Positions 1-8,043 are shown, counted from the first letter of the stretch. The stretch: DNA of 64,000 nucleotides from JAQUTK01 sp963677415 (GCA_963677415.2 CAXXFJ010000038.1:52907-116906); one strand, 5' to 3'. Notes: a model not told the origin generated them from the letters alone. Numbers and translations: made by a program.

Positions 1-49
1 TCTTTTGAATGACGAAGTTGAGAAAATGGTTAATCAGTTCAATGATTGA
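1..49 (+). CDS. thrS: Threonyl-tRNA synthetase, 3' end only (partial)
   Basis: An open frame enters from the left edge and ends at the TGA at 47-49, giving about 15 residues (LLNDEVEKMVNQFND). The identification is an inference from gene order: thrS commonly precedes infC-rpmI-rplT in Bacteroidales, and the acidic/hydrophobic helix fits the C-terminus of the anticodon-binding domain. The fragment is too short to prove identity. The 39-bp gap to infC suggests co-transcription. Confidence 0.5.
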   Translation, partial: LLNDEVEKMVNQFND

Positions 50-73
50 TTGGACAAATAAATAATTAAAAGT

Positions 74-79
74 AGGAGA
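74..79 (+). promoter_or_regulatory. Shine-Dalgarno-like sequence deciding the infC start
   Basis: AGGAGA at 74-79 is a good match to anti-16S pairing, unusual here because most genes in the window show no such motif. Its 9-nt spacing favours the TTG at 89 over the ATG at 95. Confidence 0.5.
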
Positions 80-88
80 ATAGAATTT

Positions 89-751
89 TTGAGAATGAAA
101 GAAGACCTCAAAGTGCAGTTTCGGATTAATGAAGGAATCCGTGCCAAAGAAGTTCGTGTTGTAGGTGAAAATATTGAACAAGGAGTTTATTCTGTTCGTG
201 AAGCTCTTCGTTTGGCTGAAGAACATGGACTCGACTTGGTGGAAATCTCGCCAACGGCCGATCCTCCTGTTTGTAGGATTGTTGATTACCAAAAATTCTT
301 ATATCAATACAAGAAGCGTCAGAAAGAGCAGAAAGCCAAATCTGTAAAGGTTATAGTTAAAGAAATCCGTTTTGGTCCTCAGACAGATGATCATGATTAT
401 AATTTCAAATTGAAGCATGCAAAAGGTTTTTTAGATGAAGGAGCGAAGATAAAAGCCTTTGTGTTTTTTAAAGGTAGGTCAATTTTGTTCAAAGAACAGG
501 GTGAGGTTTTACTTCTTCGGTTTGCCAATGATTTGGAAGAGTATGGAAAGGTAGATCAAATGCCTGTTTTGGAAGGAAAGAGAATGATTATATTCATTTC
601 TCCTAAAAAAAGAGCTGGCGTCCCCGTATTAAAACCGAAGATTGATGCTCCGAAACAGGGATCTGCAAAATCAGCAACTCCGAAGTCGGATGTTCCGAAG
701 TTAGATACCCCAAAAGTGGAAGTTGAAACTCAAGAAGGTGAGAAAAAATAA
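89..751 (+). CDS. infC: Translation initiation factor IF-3
   Basis: IF-3 binds the 30S subunit, blocks premature 50S joining and checks initiator tRNA/start codon pairing. The N-terminal domain (about residues 9-80, with FRINEGIRAKEVRVVGE and LDLVEISPTADPPVCRI), the lysine-rich linker (YKKRQKEQKAK) and the C-terminal domain (KEIRFGPQTDDHDYNFKLKHA) are complete. The chosen start is TTG at 89, because AGGAGA at 74-79 lies 9 nt upstream; the in-frame ATG at 95 would have a 15-nt gap. A non-AUG start would fit the known autoregulation of infC in other bacteria. Beyond about residue 171 there is an unusual 50-residue low-complexity tail of PK-containing near-repeats ending in an acidic segment, likely disordered. 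First complete gene of the infC-rpmI-rplT operon. Confidence 0.95.
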   Translation: MRMKEDLKVQFRINEGIRAKEVRVVGENIEQGVYSVREALRLAEEHGLDLVEISPTADPPVCRIVDYQKFLYQYKKRQKEQKAKSVKVIVKEIRFGPQTDDHDYNFKLKHAKGFLDEGAKIKAFVFFKGRSILFKEQGEVLLLRFANDLEEYGKVDQMPVLEGKRMIIFISPKKRAGVPVLKPKIDAPKQGSAKSATPKSDVPKLDTPKVEVETQEGEKK

Positions 752-818
752 AATAACGTCCGGACGATGAGAATCGCACGTAGGATAATACTAACAAACA
801 AATAAAATTTACTGTAAA

Positions 819-1016
819 ATGCCAAAATTGAAGACTATCTCCGGTGCTAAAAAGAGATTCTCTCTTACCGGAACAGGAAAAATCAAAAGAAAGCACGCTT
901 TCAAAAGTCATATTTTGACTAAGAAATCGACAAAGAGAAAAAGAAATCTGACTGGATTTACAATCCTAGACAAAACTAATTTGAAAAGCGTCAAAGAGAT
1001 GCTATCAATGAAGTGA
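819..1016 (+). CDS. rpmI: 50S ribosomal protein L35
   Basis: A 65-residue, very basic protein with the L35 pattern MPKLKTISGAKKRFSLTGTG followed by KIKRKHAFKSHILTKKS. Normal length for the family. It is a component of the large ribosomal subunit. It sits 67 bp after infC and 116 bp before rplT, the conserved IF3-L35-L20 order. The ATG at 819 is preceded by an A/T-rich leader without a clear Shine-Dalgarno, as usual in Bacteroidota. Confidence 0.97.
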   Translation: MPKLKTISGAKKRFSLTGTGKIKRKHAFKSHILTKKSTKRKRNLTGFTILDKTNLKSVKEMLSMK

Positions 1017-1132
1017 TTCAGAATGGATTTTTAAAAAAGCGAGTTTAACAAAAGATTTATTAACCGAATGTATTAGCAGTGAAGTTCACTTACAAAGAAA
1101 TAGTGACGCTAACATTCAAAAATTGATTAATT

Positions 1133-1477
1133 ATGCCAAGATCAGTAAATCACGTTGCTTCGAAAGCAAGAAGAAAGAAAATCTTAAAACTCACCAGAGG
1201 CTACTTTGGTGCAAGAAAGAATGTGTGGACCGTTGCTAAAAACACTTGGGAAAAGGGTTTAACGTACGCGTTCCGCGACCGTAGAAATAAGAAACGTACC
1301 TTCCGTGCATTGTGGATTCAGCGTATCAATGCTGCTGCTCGTCTGGAAGGAATGTCGTATTCCAAATTGATGGGTGCATTACACAAATCAGGTATTGAAA
1401 TCAACCGTAAAGTTCTTGCCGATATGGCAATGAATCATCCGGAAGCTTTCAAAGCAATCGTAGACAAAGTTAAATAA
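1133..1477 (+). CDS. rplT: 50S ribosomal protein L20
   Basis: A 114-residue protein with the canonical N-terminus MPRSVNHVASKARRKKILK and the conserved GYFGARKNVWTVAK and RDRRNKKRTFRALWIQRINAA motifs; full family length. L20 binds 23S rRNA early in 50S assembly and in several bacteria represses its own operon. No obvious L20-binding pseudoknot was identified in the 117-bp gap before this gene, but that would need structure prediction. It ends the operon, with a strong terminator 17 bp downstream. Confidence 0.97.
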   Translation: MPRSVNHVASKARRKKILKLTRGYFGARKNVWTVAKNTWEKGLTYAFRDRRNKKRTFRALWIQRINAAARLEGMSYSKLMGALHKSGIEINRKVLADMAMNHPEAFKAIVDKVK

Positions 1478-1494
1478 GGTTGCAGCGATATAGC

Positions 1495-1530
1495 AAAAAG
1501 GGTTGTCCTATTCAGGGCAACCCTTTTTTT
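1495..1530 (+). terminator. Intrinsic terminator of infC-rpmI-rplT
   Basis: Arms at 1495-1509 and 1514-1528 pair over 15 bp (one G.U) around an ATTC loop; the 3' arm runs into seven or more T. Strong Rho-independent terminator directly after rplT. Confidence 0.9.
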
Positions 1531-1533
1531 GTT

Positions 1534-1541
1534 TATCTTTG
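1534..1541 (+). promoter_or_regulatory. Bacteroides -7 box for the DMP19-family gene
   Basis: TATCTTTG matches TAnnTTTG exactly, 30 bp upstream of the ATG at 1572. The -33 region would fall in the preceding terminator and shows no clear TTTG, so this is a moderate call. Confidence 0.45.
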
Positions 1542-1571
1542 GCATTTATTATTAATGAATACAAGAGTGTT

Positions 1572-2084
1572 ATGGATGAATTACTCCCCGTCATAAGTGG
1601 TGAACAACTTTCTTCGGCTGCTGAGCAGGGAATGGATGAGTTTATCTCCATTTTTACGAATGCTTATCTTGAGATGATTCATGATGATCTGACAAATGAA
1701 AGCATGCAAATATTAAATGGTCATCAAAATACATTGGTAGCCTATCATTATTTTACCCAAGAGATTCAAATTGGTGGTTTCGTCCAGTTGATCCAAAATG
1801 GATATGGGGCTTATATCTTTGATAACCCTTTTGCAAAAGCGATGCGACTCTTTGGTGCAAAAGAGCTCTCCAAGTTGATTTATAAAGCCAAGAAGGTTTA
1901 TGATGAGCATCGCAAGAAGCTTGAAAGGGAGACTACGGAAGAAGAGTTTATGGCAATGTATGAAGAATTTGAAGTCTTTGACGATTTGGAAGAAGAATAT
2001 TTTGAAATTGAAGAAGAATCCACCGCAGCCATTGCTCATTTTATTGATGAAAATCTGGAATTGTTTGCAACGATTACAAAATAA
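1572..2084 (+). CDS. DMP19/DUF4375-family protein
   Basis: A 170-residue cytoplasmic protein without signal peptide. The central segment (AYHYFTQEIQIGGFVQLIQN, then GYGAYIFDNPFAKAMRLFGA) has the GGF-x-Q-x6-G layout of the DUF4375/DMP19 family, whose Neisseria member is a dimeric acidic DNA mimic. The C-terminal third is strongly acidic (runs such as FDDLEEEYFEIEEE), consistent with, but not proof of, DNA mimicry. The frame is open upstream to a TTG at 1503, but that would lie inside the terminator and the -7 box, so ATG at 1572 is chosen. Family assignment is by motif memory; function unknown. Confidence 0.7.
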   Translation: MDELLPVISGEQLSSAAEQGMDEFISIFTNAYLEMIHDDLTNESMQILNGHQNTLVAYHYFTQEIQIGGFVQLIQNGYGAYIFDNPFAKAMRLFGAKELSKLIYKAKKVYDEHRKKLERETTEEEFMAMYEEFEVFDDLEEEYFEIEEESTAAIAHFIDENLELFATITK

Positions 2085-2113
2085 GAGTATTACTACAACT
2101 AACACTATCAAAC

Positions 2114-4408
2114 ATGAAAACCGTTTTACGCACGCTCTCCCTCTTTCTTGTCGTTTCTTTGGCAACGACTTATTCCTTTGCCACTGATTTATTTTCGCCA
2201 GTCGATTATGTAAACCCTTTGATGGGAACGCAATCTACGGTGGCTCTCTCAGCAGGAAACACCTATCCGGCTATTGCCCGTCCATGGGGTATGAACTTCT
2301 GGATGCCTCAGACTGGTACTATGGGCAACGGTTGGGCTTATGTCTATACAGATAACAAAATACGTGGATTCAAACAGACACACCAACCAAGTCCCTGGAT
2401 CAACGATTATGGTCAATTTTCGTTGATGCCGGTTACAGGCAAACCTTTATTTCTGGAAAATGAACGAGCTAGCTGGTTTTCTCATAAGTCAGAGCAAGCT
2501 TTGCCCTATTATTATAAAGTCTATCTGGCTGATTATGATGTTACGACCGAGATAACACCCACAGAGCGTTCTGCAATGTTTCGTTTTACATTTCCTGAAA
2601 CTGATGATGCATATGTCGTTATCGATGCTTTTGACCGTGGGTCTTCTATACAGATACTCCCCGAGCAGAAAAAGATTATTGGTTACACGACAAGAAATAG
2701 TGGAGGAGTGCCTAGTAACTTCCGTAATTACTTTGTGGTTGAGTTTGACAAACCGTTTGAGGTTACTTATACCTTCAATGGCAAGGACTTGAAAAAAGAA
2801 CTCACTCAGAAAGATGATCATGTTGGTGCAGTTATTGGTTTTAAGACAAAACGTGGTGAGGTTGTTCATGCACGAGTATCCTCTTCTTTTATTAGCGATC
2901 AGCAAGCCCTTCAAAACCTGAAAGAACTTGGTAATGATAGTTTTGATACAGTCAAAGAAAAAGGGAAAGTGGCATGGAACGATGTTTTGCAACGTATTAA
3001 GGTAGAAGGTGGAACCGTTGACCAGTATCGCACTTTTTACTCCTGTCTTTATCGTTCTCTTCTTTTTCCACGCATGTTTTATGAGGTTGATACTTCAGGA
3101 AAGATCGTTCATTACAGTCCTTACAATGGACAAGTTTTACCCGGTTATCTTTTTACTGATTCAGGCTTCTGGGATACTTTCCGTTGTCTTTTCCCTTTTC
3201 TCAATCTGATGTACCCTTCAGTTAATCAGAAGATTCAGGAAGGGCTGATCAATACCTATAAGGAAAGTGGCTTTTTCCCCGAATGGGCTAGCCCTGGACA
3301 TCGTGGTTGCATGGTAGGTAATAACTCCGCTTCAATTTTAGCAGATGCCTATCTCAAAGGGATCAAGGTTGCTGATGAAAAGACTCTTTACGAAGGACTT
3401 GTACACGGAGCTAATGCTGTTCATCCAAATGTATCTTCTACCGGTCGCCTTGGTTTTGAAGAGTATAATAAGTTGGGATACGTGCCTTGTGATATCAATA
3501 TTAATGAAAGTGCTGCCCGCACGCTTGAATATGCATACGATGACTGGTGTATCTATCAGGTAGCAAAAAAGATGAACCGCCCAAAAGAGGAAATTGATAT
3601 CTATGCTAAACGTGCGCAAAACTACCGCAACCTCTTTGATAAAGAGACGCTGCTGATGCGAGGAAAGAAAGCCGATGGTACATTTCAGACTCCATTCTCA
3701 CCCTTCAAATGGGGAGGCGACTTTACAGAAGGTAATTCATTGCACTACACTTGGTCTGTATTTCATGATCCACAAGGTCTTATCAACCTGATGGGCGGAA
3801 AGAGTTCCTTTGTTGCCATGCTGGATACCGTCTTTGCACTTCCTCCCATCTTTGATGATAGTTATTATGGAGGTGTGATTCACGAAATCCGGGAGATGCA
3901 GATAATGAATATGGGCAATTATGCTCATGGTAATCAACCAATTCAACATATGATCTATCTCTATGACTATGCCGGACAACCTTGGAAAACTCAATACTGG
4001 GTTCGTCAGGTGATGGATAAACTATATCAAGCCACTCCCGACGGATATTGCGGTGATGAGGATAACGGACAGACATCAGCGTGGTACGTTTTTTCTGCTA
4101 TGGGATTTTATCCCGTGTGTCCGGGCACAGATGAGTATGTGCTAGGTGCCCCTCTCTTTAAAAAAGCTACTTTAACTTTTGAGAATGGGAAACAATATGT
4201 AATTAATGCAGCGGACAACAGTGCTGAGAATATCTATATTCGTTCACTGAAGATGAATGGAAAGAATGTGACACGCAATTTTGTTACTTACTCAGAACTC
4301 CAGAAGGGTGGCCAGATGACTCTGCAGATGCAGAGTACTCCATATACAGAAAGAGGAACTAAAGAAAGTGACTTCCCATATTCTATGTCCACAATGGAGA
4401 AGAAGTGA
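2114..4408 (+). CDS. GH92 alpha-mannosidase, probably alpha-1,2-specific, secreted
   Basis: A 764-residue exo-mannosidase of glycoside hydrolase family 92, a Ca2+-dependent inverting family used by Bacteroides on yeast mannan and N-glycans. A signal peptide covers residues 1-24. The N-terminal beta-domain has VDYVNPLMGTQS and ARPWGMNFWMPQTG. In the (alpha/alpha)6 domain, Glu539 in FTEGNSLHYTW sits where the catalytic acid lies in characterised members; His590-Glu591 in GGVIHEIREM match the His-Glu pair linked to alpha-1,2 specificity; Asp648/Asp650 in GDEDNGQTSAWYV fit the base region. These matches rest on family knowledge, not an alignment. It is 29 bp downstream of the DMP19-family gene and may share its transcript. 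No SusC/SusD neighbour. Confidence 0.9.
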   Translation: MKTVLRTLSLFLVVSLATTYSFATDLFSPVDYVNPLMGTQSTVALSAGNTYPAIARPWGMNFWMPQTGTMGNGWAYVYTDNKIRGFKQTHQPSPWINDYGQFSLMPVTGKPLFLENERASWFSHKSEQALPYYYKVYLADYDVTTEITPTERSAMFRFTFPETDDAYVVIDAFDRGSSIQILPEQKKIIGYTTRNSGGVPSNFRNYFVVEFDKPFEVTYTFNGKDLKKELTQKDDHVGAVIGFKTKRGEVVHARVSSSFISDQQALQNLKELGNDSFDTVKEKGKVAWNDVLQRIKVEGGTVDQYRTFYSCLYRSLLFPRMFYEVDTSGKIVHYSPYNGQVLPGYLFTDSGFWDTFRCLFPFLNLMYPSVNQKIQEGLINTYKESGFFPEWASPGHRGCMVGNNSASILADAYLKGIKVADEKTLYEGLVHGANAVHPNVSSTGRLGFEEYNKLGYVPCDININESAARTLEYAYDDWCIYQVAKKMNRPKEEIDIYAKRAQNYRNLFDKETLLMRGKKADGTFQTPFSPFKWGGDFTEGNSLHYTWSVFHDPQGLINLMGGKSSFVAMLDTVFALPPIFDDSYYGGVIHEIREMQIMNMGNYAHGNQPIQHMIYLYDYAGQPWKTQYWVRQVMDKLYQATPDGYCGDEDNGQTSAWYVFSAMGFYPVCPGTDEYVLGAPLFKKATLTFENGKQYVINAADNSAENIYIRSLKMNGKNVTRNFVTYSELQKGGQMTLQMQSTPYTERGTKESDFPYSMSTMEKK

Positions 4409-4453
4409 AAATGTAAAAGTAACGAAGAAATAAATTTATTGAATAGATATTCT

Positions 4454-4461
4454 TATATTTG
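4454..4461 (+). promoter_or_regulatory. Candidate -7 box for the small membrane protein
   Basis: TATATTTG matches TAnnTTTG, 61 bp before the ATG at 4523. No convincing -33 TTTG at the right distance. Confidence 0.35.
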
Positions 4462-4522
4462 TAACTTCATTTGTTGCCATACCGTTTGAGGGGAATTTTG
4501 ATTTTAATTGATACAATCAAAT

Positions 4523-4780
4523 ATGAGTACTTCTAAAAAGAATAAGTTTAGTGTTTCTCCAATTCAGATCGTATTGATGTTCAGAACTCTGATCATAAAA
4601 AGCCTCAAGTTGTTATGGTATCTCTTGATGCTTTTTGTGATGTGGATCTTTTTTCTGTTTATGATTGTAGATCTTCTGATTCAGATGATATTTGAGAATG
4701 TACTGACTCTATTCTTTAAAATTAAAAATAGAAGAAAGAAAGAGATCGAAAAGCTACCAGAAGATAGAACTTGGGAGTAG
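4523..4780 (+). CDS. Small membrane protein, unknown function
   Basis: An 85-residue protein starting MSTSKKNKFSVSP, with a long hydrophobic stretch (about residues 25-62, two closely spaced helices or one long one) and a basic C-terminal tail (KIKNRRKKEIEKLPEDRTWE). The frame extends to a TTG at 4508, but the ATG at 4523 is the more natural start. A -7 box upstream and a large hairpin just downstream support a real transcription unit. I do not recognise the family. Confidence 0.5.
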   Translation: MSTSKKNKFSVSPIQIVLMFRTLIIKSLKLLWYLLMLFVMWIFFLFMIVDLLIQMIFENVLTLFFKIKNRRKKEIEKLPEDRTWE

Positions 4781-4786
4781 ATGTCC

Positions 4787-4849
4787 TATCTTTCCAACAC
4801 AACGCCCATCGCAAGTTATCCTCGCGATGGGCGTTGTGTTGGAAAGATA
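4787..4849. repeat. Perfect 26-bp inverted repeat between convergent genes
   Basis: Arms 4787-4812 and 4824-4849 are exact reverse complements around an 11-nt loop. The element sits 7 bp after the stop at 4780 and 90 bp before the end of the opposite-strand exonuclease gene. It has no T-tract on either side, so it is not a textbook intrinsic terminator. It could act as a bidirectional transcription barrier or an mRNA 3'-end stabiliser. Confidence 0.85.
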
Positions 4850-4938
4850 ATCACTCAATCCTTACAGAATAATGAGCGCACTTCCCCAGCAGAAGCAGAG
4901 CTTTGCAACTACTGCTTTGTTTTCAAATAAGTTACTTT

Positions 4939-5439
4939 TTAAATATCCCGAAAAATATTCAGAGCTATAACGGCCGCTGCCTCTGCATCTGCCAATGCAT
5001 TATGATGATTTCTTAAATCATAGCCACAGTGAGCAGCCACAGTATGAAGCTGGTGATTTGGAAGTTCAGGAAATACCCTTCTCGAACTTCTACAGGTGCA
5101 TAAGAATTGATAATCCGGATAATCCATTCCATAGAGCTTATGGACTGCCTTCAAACAGCCCTCATCAAATGGACTATTGTGCGCAATCAGAGGGAGCGAA
5201 CCAATCTCAGGAGCAATCTCTGCCCACACATCAGGAAATATAGCCGCTCTATCTGTATCGCGGGAAGTAATCCCATGAATTTGCACATTCCAGTAGCTGT
5301 AAAAATCCGGTTCAGGACGAATAAGCCGATAGATACTATTGATAATATTACCTTCACGAACCACTATAATACCCACACTGCACACACTGGTACGATGCTG
5401 ATTGGCTGTTTCAAAGTCTATTGCTACGAAGCTGTCCAT
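4939..5439 (-). CDS. DnaQ-like DEDDh 3'-5' exonuclease
   Basis: A 166-residue single-domain exonuclease. The four metal-binding acids and the catalytic His are visible: FVAIDFETAN (ExoI, Asp and Glu), LIAHNSPFDEGCL (ExoII Asp), and NHHNALADAEAAA (ExoIII, His and Asp). The pattern resembles the proofreading epsilon subunit domain and stand-alone exonucleases with VQIHGIT. It has no polymerase-binding or BRCT extension, so a repair or RNA/oligonucleotide trimming role is as likely as replication proofreading. Monocistronic on the minus strand. Confidence 0.85.
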   Translation of the reverse strand: MDSFVAIDFETANQHRTSVCSVGIIVVREGNIINSIYRLIRPEPDFYSYWNVQIHGITSRDTDRAAIFPDVWAEIAPEIGSLPLIAHNSPFDEGCLKAVHKLYGMDYPDYQFLCTCRSSRRVFPELPNHQLHTVAAHCGYDLRNHHNALADAEAAAVIALNIFRDI

Positions 5440-5681
5440 TTACAGATGTTTAAAACTATTCACTTTGTATTGCAAAGATAGTAATAAGAGGTACACGATA
5501 AAGTCCCTTTCGTTGATTTTGTGTGACTCTGCTCCGATTATTCTTTCATAAGTGCCTTCTATTTCTAAATAAACTTTAATGGGGTTGTAAATATTAGTGT
5601 AAGAACGACTCGTATTGAATGTTTTTGCGATCTTTGTCAGCAACTCTTTGAAGATGAATAAACTAAAAACGTATTAATACT

Positions 5682-7598
5682 ATGAATGTAACGAAGTTAT
5701 CTTGTTTATTGGTTGTCTTTTTGCTGTTTGTGAGCGGATTAGGAAAGGTGCAAGCACAGACTCCGCCAAAAGTTGCTGAAAAAGATTATGCAGCCTATCT
5801 TTTTGTTTATTTTACGGGCAATAGGGTAGATGAAGAAGCCATTCGTTTTGCTGTAAGTACTGATGGCTATAGCTTTAAAGCTTTGAATGGCAATAAGCCG
5901 GTTGTTGACTCCAAAAAGATAAGTAGTACTGGTGGAGTGCGCGATCCGCATATCCTGAGAGGAGTAGACGGCAAGACATTTTATATGGTAGTTACCGACA
6001 TGACATCGTCCAAAGGATGGGATTCTAACCGGGCTATGGTTCTGCTGAAGTCTTCAGATCTGGTCAGCTGGACCTCAAGCGTTGTCAATATACAGAAGAA
6101 GTATGCCAATCAAGATGACTTGAAACGTGTATGGGCTCCTCAGACTATCTATGACGCAGAGGCAGGTAAATATTTAATATATTTCTCTATGCAGCATGGC
6201 AGAGGTCCGGATATCATCTATTACGCCTATGCCAATGCTGAATTTACCGATTTGGAAGGTGAACCAAAACCTCTTTTCATACCATCCAATAAGAAATCTT
6301 GCATTGATGGTGATATCATCTTCAAAGACAGTCTCTATCATCTCTTTTATAAGACCGAAGGCAGTGGTAATGGCATTAAGAAAGCTACAACTAAATCACT
6401 GACATCAGGCGTGTGGACTGAAGCTCCGGACTACAAACAGCAGACAAAAGATGCTGTGGAAGGTTCCAGTATCTACAAACGTATCAACTCTGACACTTAC
6501 ATTCTGATGTATGATGTCTATATGAAGGGCAAATATCAGTTCACCGAAAGCCAGGATCTGGAAAACTTCAAGGTCATTGATGACAGCATCTCCATGGACT
6601 TCTTCCCGCGTCACGGTACCATCATGCCTATCACACAAAAAGAACTGAAAGCGCTACTCAAAGAGTGGGGCACTCCCTCTGGATTTACATTTGAAGAACA
6701 TAATAATCCGGTATTGGAAGGCTACTATGCAGACCCTGAAGTCCTCTATTCCAATAAGACAGGTAAGTACTATATCTATCCTACCAGTGATGGTTACGAT
6801 GGATGGAGTGGCTATTCTTTCAAGACTTTCTCTTCGGATAATTTGAAGGACTGGAAGGAAGAAAATGTCATTCTGGACCTGAAGAAAGATGTAACCTGGG
6901 CGAATAGAAATGCATGGGCTCCTTGTATTATTGAGAAGAAGATCAAAAAAAATTACAAGTACTACTATTATTTTTCTGCAGCTCAGAAGGTCGGAGTAGC
7001 TGTTGCTGATGATCCTTGCGGACCATTTGTTGATTCCGGTAAAGCGCTGATTGCCGGCAGACCCGAAGGTGCAAGAGGGGGACAGGAGATTGACCCGGAT
7101 GTGTTTGAGGATCCGAGGAGTGGCAAGACATATATTTATTGGGGTAATGGTTATATGGCAGTTGCCGAACTGAATAAAGATATGGTTTCACTGAAGCCCA
7201 ATACAACCAAAATAATTACTCCGGACAGAACATATCGTGAGGGTTCATATGTCTTTTACCGCAAGGGCACCTATTACTTCATGTGGTCTGAAGATGATAC
7301 CCGCAGTGAAAACTACCGGGTTCGCTATGGTACCTCCAAATCGCCATTGGGACCGATTCAAGTTCCTGAAAGCAATTTAGTCATTATGAAAGATGCTGCA
7401 AACGGCATTTACGCTACAGGACACAACTCTATCTTGCAGGTACCCGGTAAAGATGAATGGTACATTGTGTACCACCGTTTCTCTCGCCCAACCGGTATAA
7501 AGATGGGTGGTGCAGCTGGTTTTCATCGTGAAGTCTGCATTGATAAATTAGAGTTTAACGCTGATGGATCCATCAAACAGGTGAAGCCAACACTATAA
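5682..7598 (+). CDS. Secreted protein with two GH43-type beta-propellers
   Basis: A 638-residue protein with a signal peptide (about 1-25, ending VQAQ) and two consecutive five-bladed propellers of the GH43 type. The first (about 35-330) has GGVRDPHILRG and VEGSSIYK, candidate base Asp and acid Glu. The second (about 340-638) has NNPVLEGYYADPEVL, EIDPDVFEDP and REGSYVFYRKGTYYF, matching base Asp, pKa-modulating Asp and acid Glu. GH43 enzymes are mainly arabinofuranosidases, arabinanases, xylosidases and galactosidases; the substrate cannot be read here. Both domains seem to retain catalytic acids, so this may be a two-activity enzyme. Stand-alone gene, followed by a terminator. Confidence 0.85.
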   Translation: MNVTKLSCLLVVFLLFVSGLGKVQAQTPPKVAEKDYAAYLFVYFTGNRVDEEAIRFAVSTDGYSFKALNGNKPVVDSKKISSTGGVRDPHILRGVDGKTFYMVVTDMTSSKGWDSNRAMVLLKSSDLVSWTSSVVNIQKKYANQDDLKRVWAPQTIYDAEAGKYLIYFSMQHGRGPDIIYYAYANAEFTDLEGEPKPLFIPSNKKSCIDGDIIFKDSLYHLFYKTEGSGNGIKKATTKSLTSGVWTEAPDYKQQTKDAVEGSSIYKRINSDTYILMYDVYMKGKYQFTESQDLENFKVIDDSISMDFFPRHGTIMPITQKELKALLKEWGTPSGFTFEEHNNPVLEGYYADPEVLYSNKTGKYYIYPTSDGYDGWSGYSFKTFSSDNLKDWKEENVILDLKKDVTWANRNAWAPCIIEKKIKKNYKYYYYFSAAQKVGVAVADDPCGPFVDSGKALIAGRPEGARGGQEIDPDVFEDPRSGKTYIYWGNGYMAVAELNKDMVSLKPNTTKIITPDRTYREGSYVFYRKGTYYFMWSEDDTRSENYRVRYGTSKSPLGPIQVPESNLVIMKDAANGIYATGHNSILQVPGKDEWYIVYHRFSRPTGIKMGGAAGFHREVCIDKLEFNADGSIKQVKPTL

Positions 7599-7632
7599 AG
7601 ATTGGCATTACTATTTCATTGTCTCGCGTAAA

Positions 7633-7666
7633 CAAAAAAGGCTGTCCGGTAAAGGCAGCTTTTTTG
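7633..7666 (+). terminator. Terminator after the GH43 gene, carrying an IS-end-like 13-mer
   Basis: An A-tract plus GGCTG pairs with CAGC plus a T-tract (one bulge or G.U). The loop side holds GCTGTCCGGTAAA at 7641-7653, identical to the terminal 13 bases of the IS that begins 335 bp downstream. Confidence 0.7.
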
Positions 7667-7742
7667 TTGTTGGTAGGAGTGAAGGTATTTCTTTTTAAGT
7701 TAATACCCGAAGGAGATTCGGAAGCTGTTTATTCAAAAAAAT

Positions 7743-7830
7743 GGATGCCTATGAGCCAATCATTTCATCAGGTTGAAATGTTTGGCGGATGCCTATGCGT
7801 GAACCATTTCATCCGGTCGAAATTACTCGA
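7743..7830. repeat. Two imperfect 44-bp tandem repeats with internal hairpins
   Basis: Units start at 7743 and 7787, each beginning GGATGCCTATG. The first contains CATTTCA/TGAAATG as a 7-bp hairpin, the second ATTTC/GAAAT. Non-coding. The remainder of the gap 7667-7975 shows no gene that I can support. Confidence 0.6.
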
Positions 7831-7975
7831 ACATACGGTTGTTTTTTAGGACTTTCAATGCGTTGATTACTAAGGATGTACGTATGTCATTTTCTAAAAA
7901 TGAAGCCTTCTGATGATGTATGCTAATATTGATTTCTCGCTTACTTATCAGGGATTTAACTTAAAAAGAATTTTT

Positions 7976-7990
7976 GCTGTCCGGTAAAAT
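7976..7990 (+). repeat. IS left terminal inverted repeat
   Basis: GCTGTCCGGTAAAAT. Pairs with the right end (9361-9374, 14 bp) and perfectly over 15 bp with an internal copy at 8098-8112. Confidence 0.85.
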
Positions 7991-8000
7991 TATGAGTTCA

Positions 8001-8043
8001 AAAAATTAGGGCTGTTTTCCTCTCTTGGAATTCAGCCCTTTTT
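8001..8043 (+). terminator. Internal IS terminator upstream of the transposase
   Basis: AGGGCTG (8008-8014) pairs with CAGCCCT (8033-8039), extended by A-tract/T-tract pairing and an inner TTCC/GGAA. Oriented to stop transcripts entering from the left flank before they reach the transposase start at 8082. Confidence 0.75.

Noticed and set aside
1017..1132. L20-binding pseudoknot or second attenuator in front of rplT
   Set aside because: No convincing complementary segments or terminator seen by eye; could not be tested without folding.
5440..5643. Minus-strand 67-codon frame upstream of the exonuclease
   Set aside because: AT-rich, no homology that I recognise, and it occupies the region where the promoters of two divergent genes must lie.
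7619..7849. Plus-strand open frame of 76 codons after the GH43 gene
   Set aside because: It runs through the terminator and the 44-bp repeats; the apparent peptide is a by-product of repeats.
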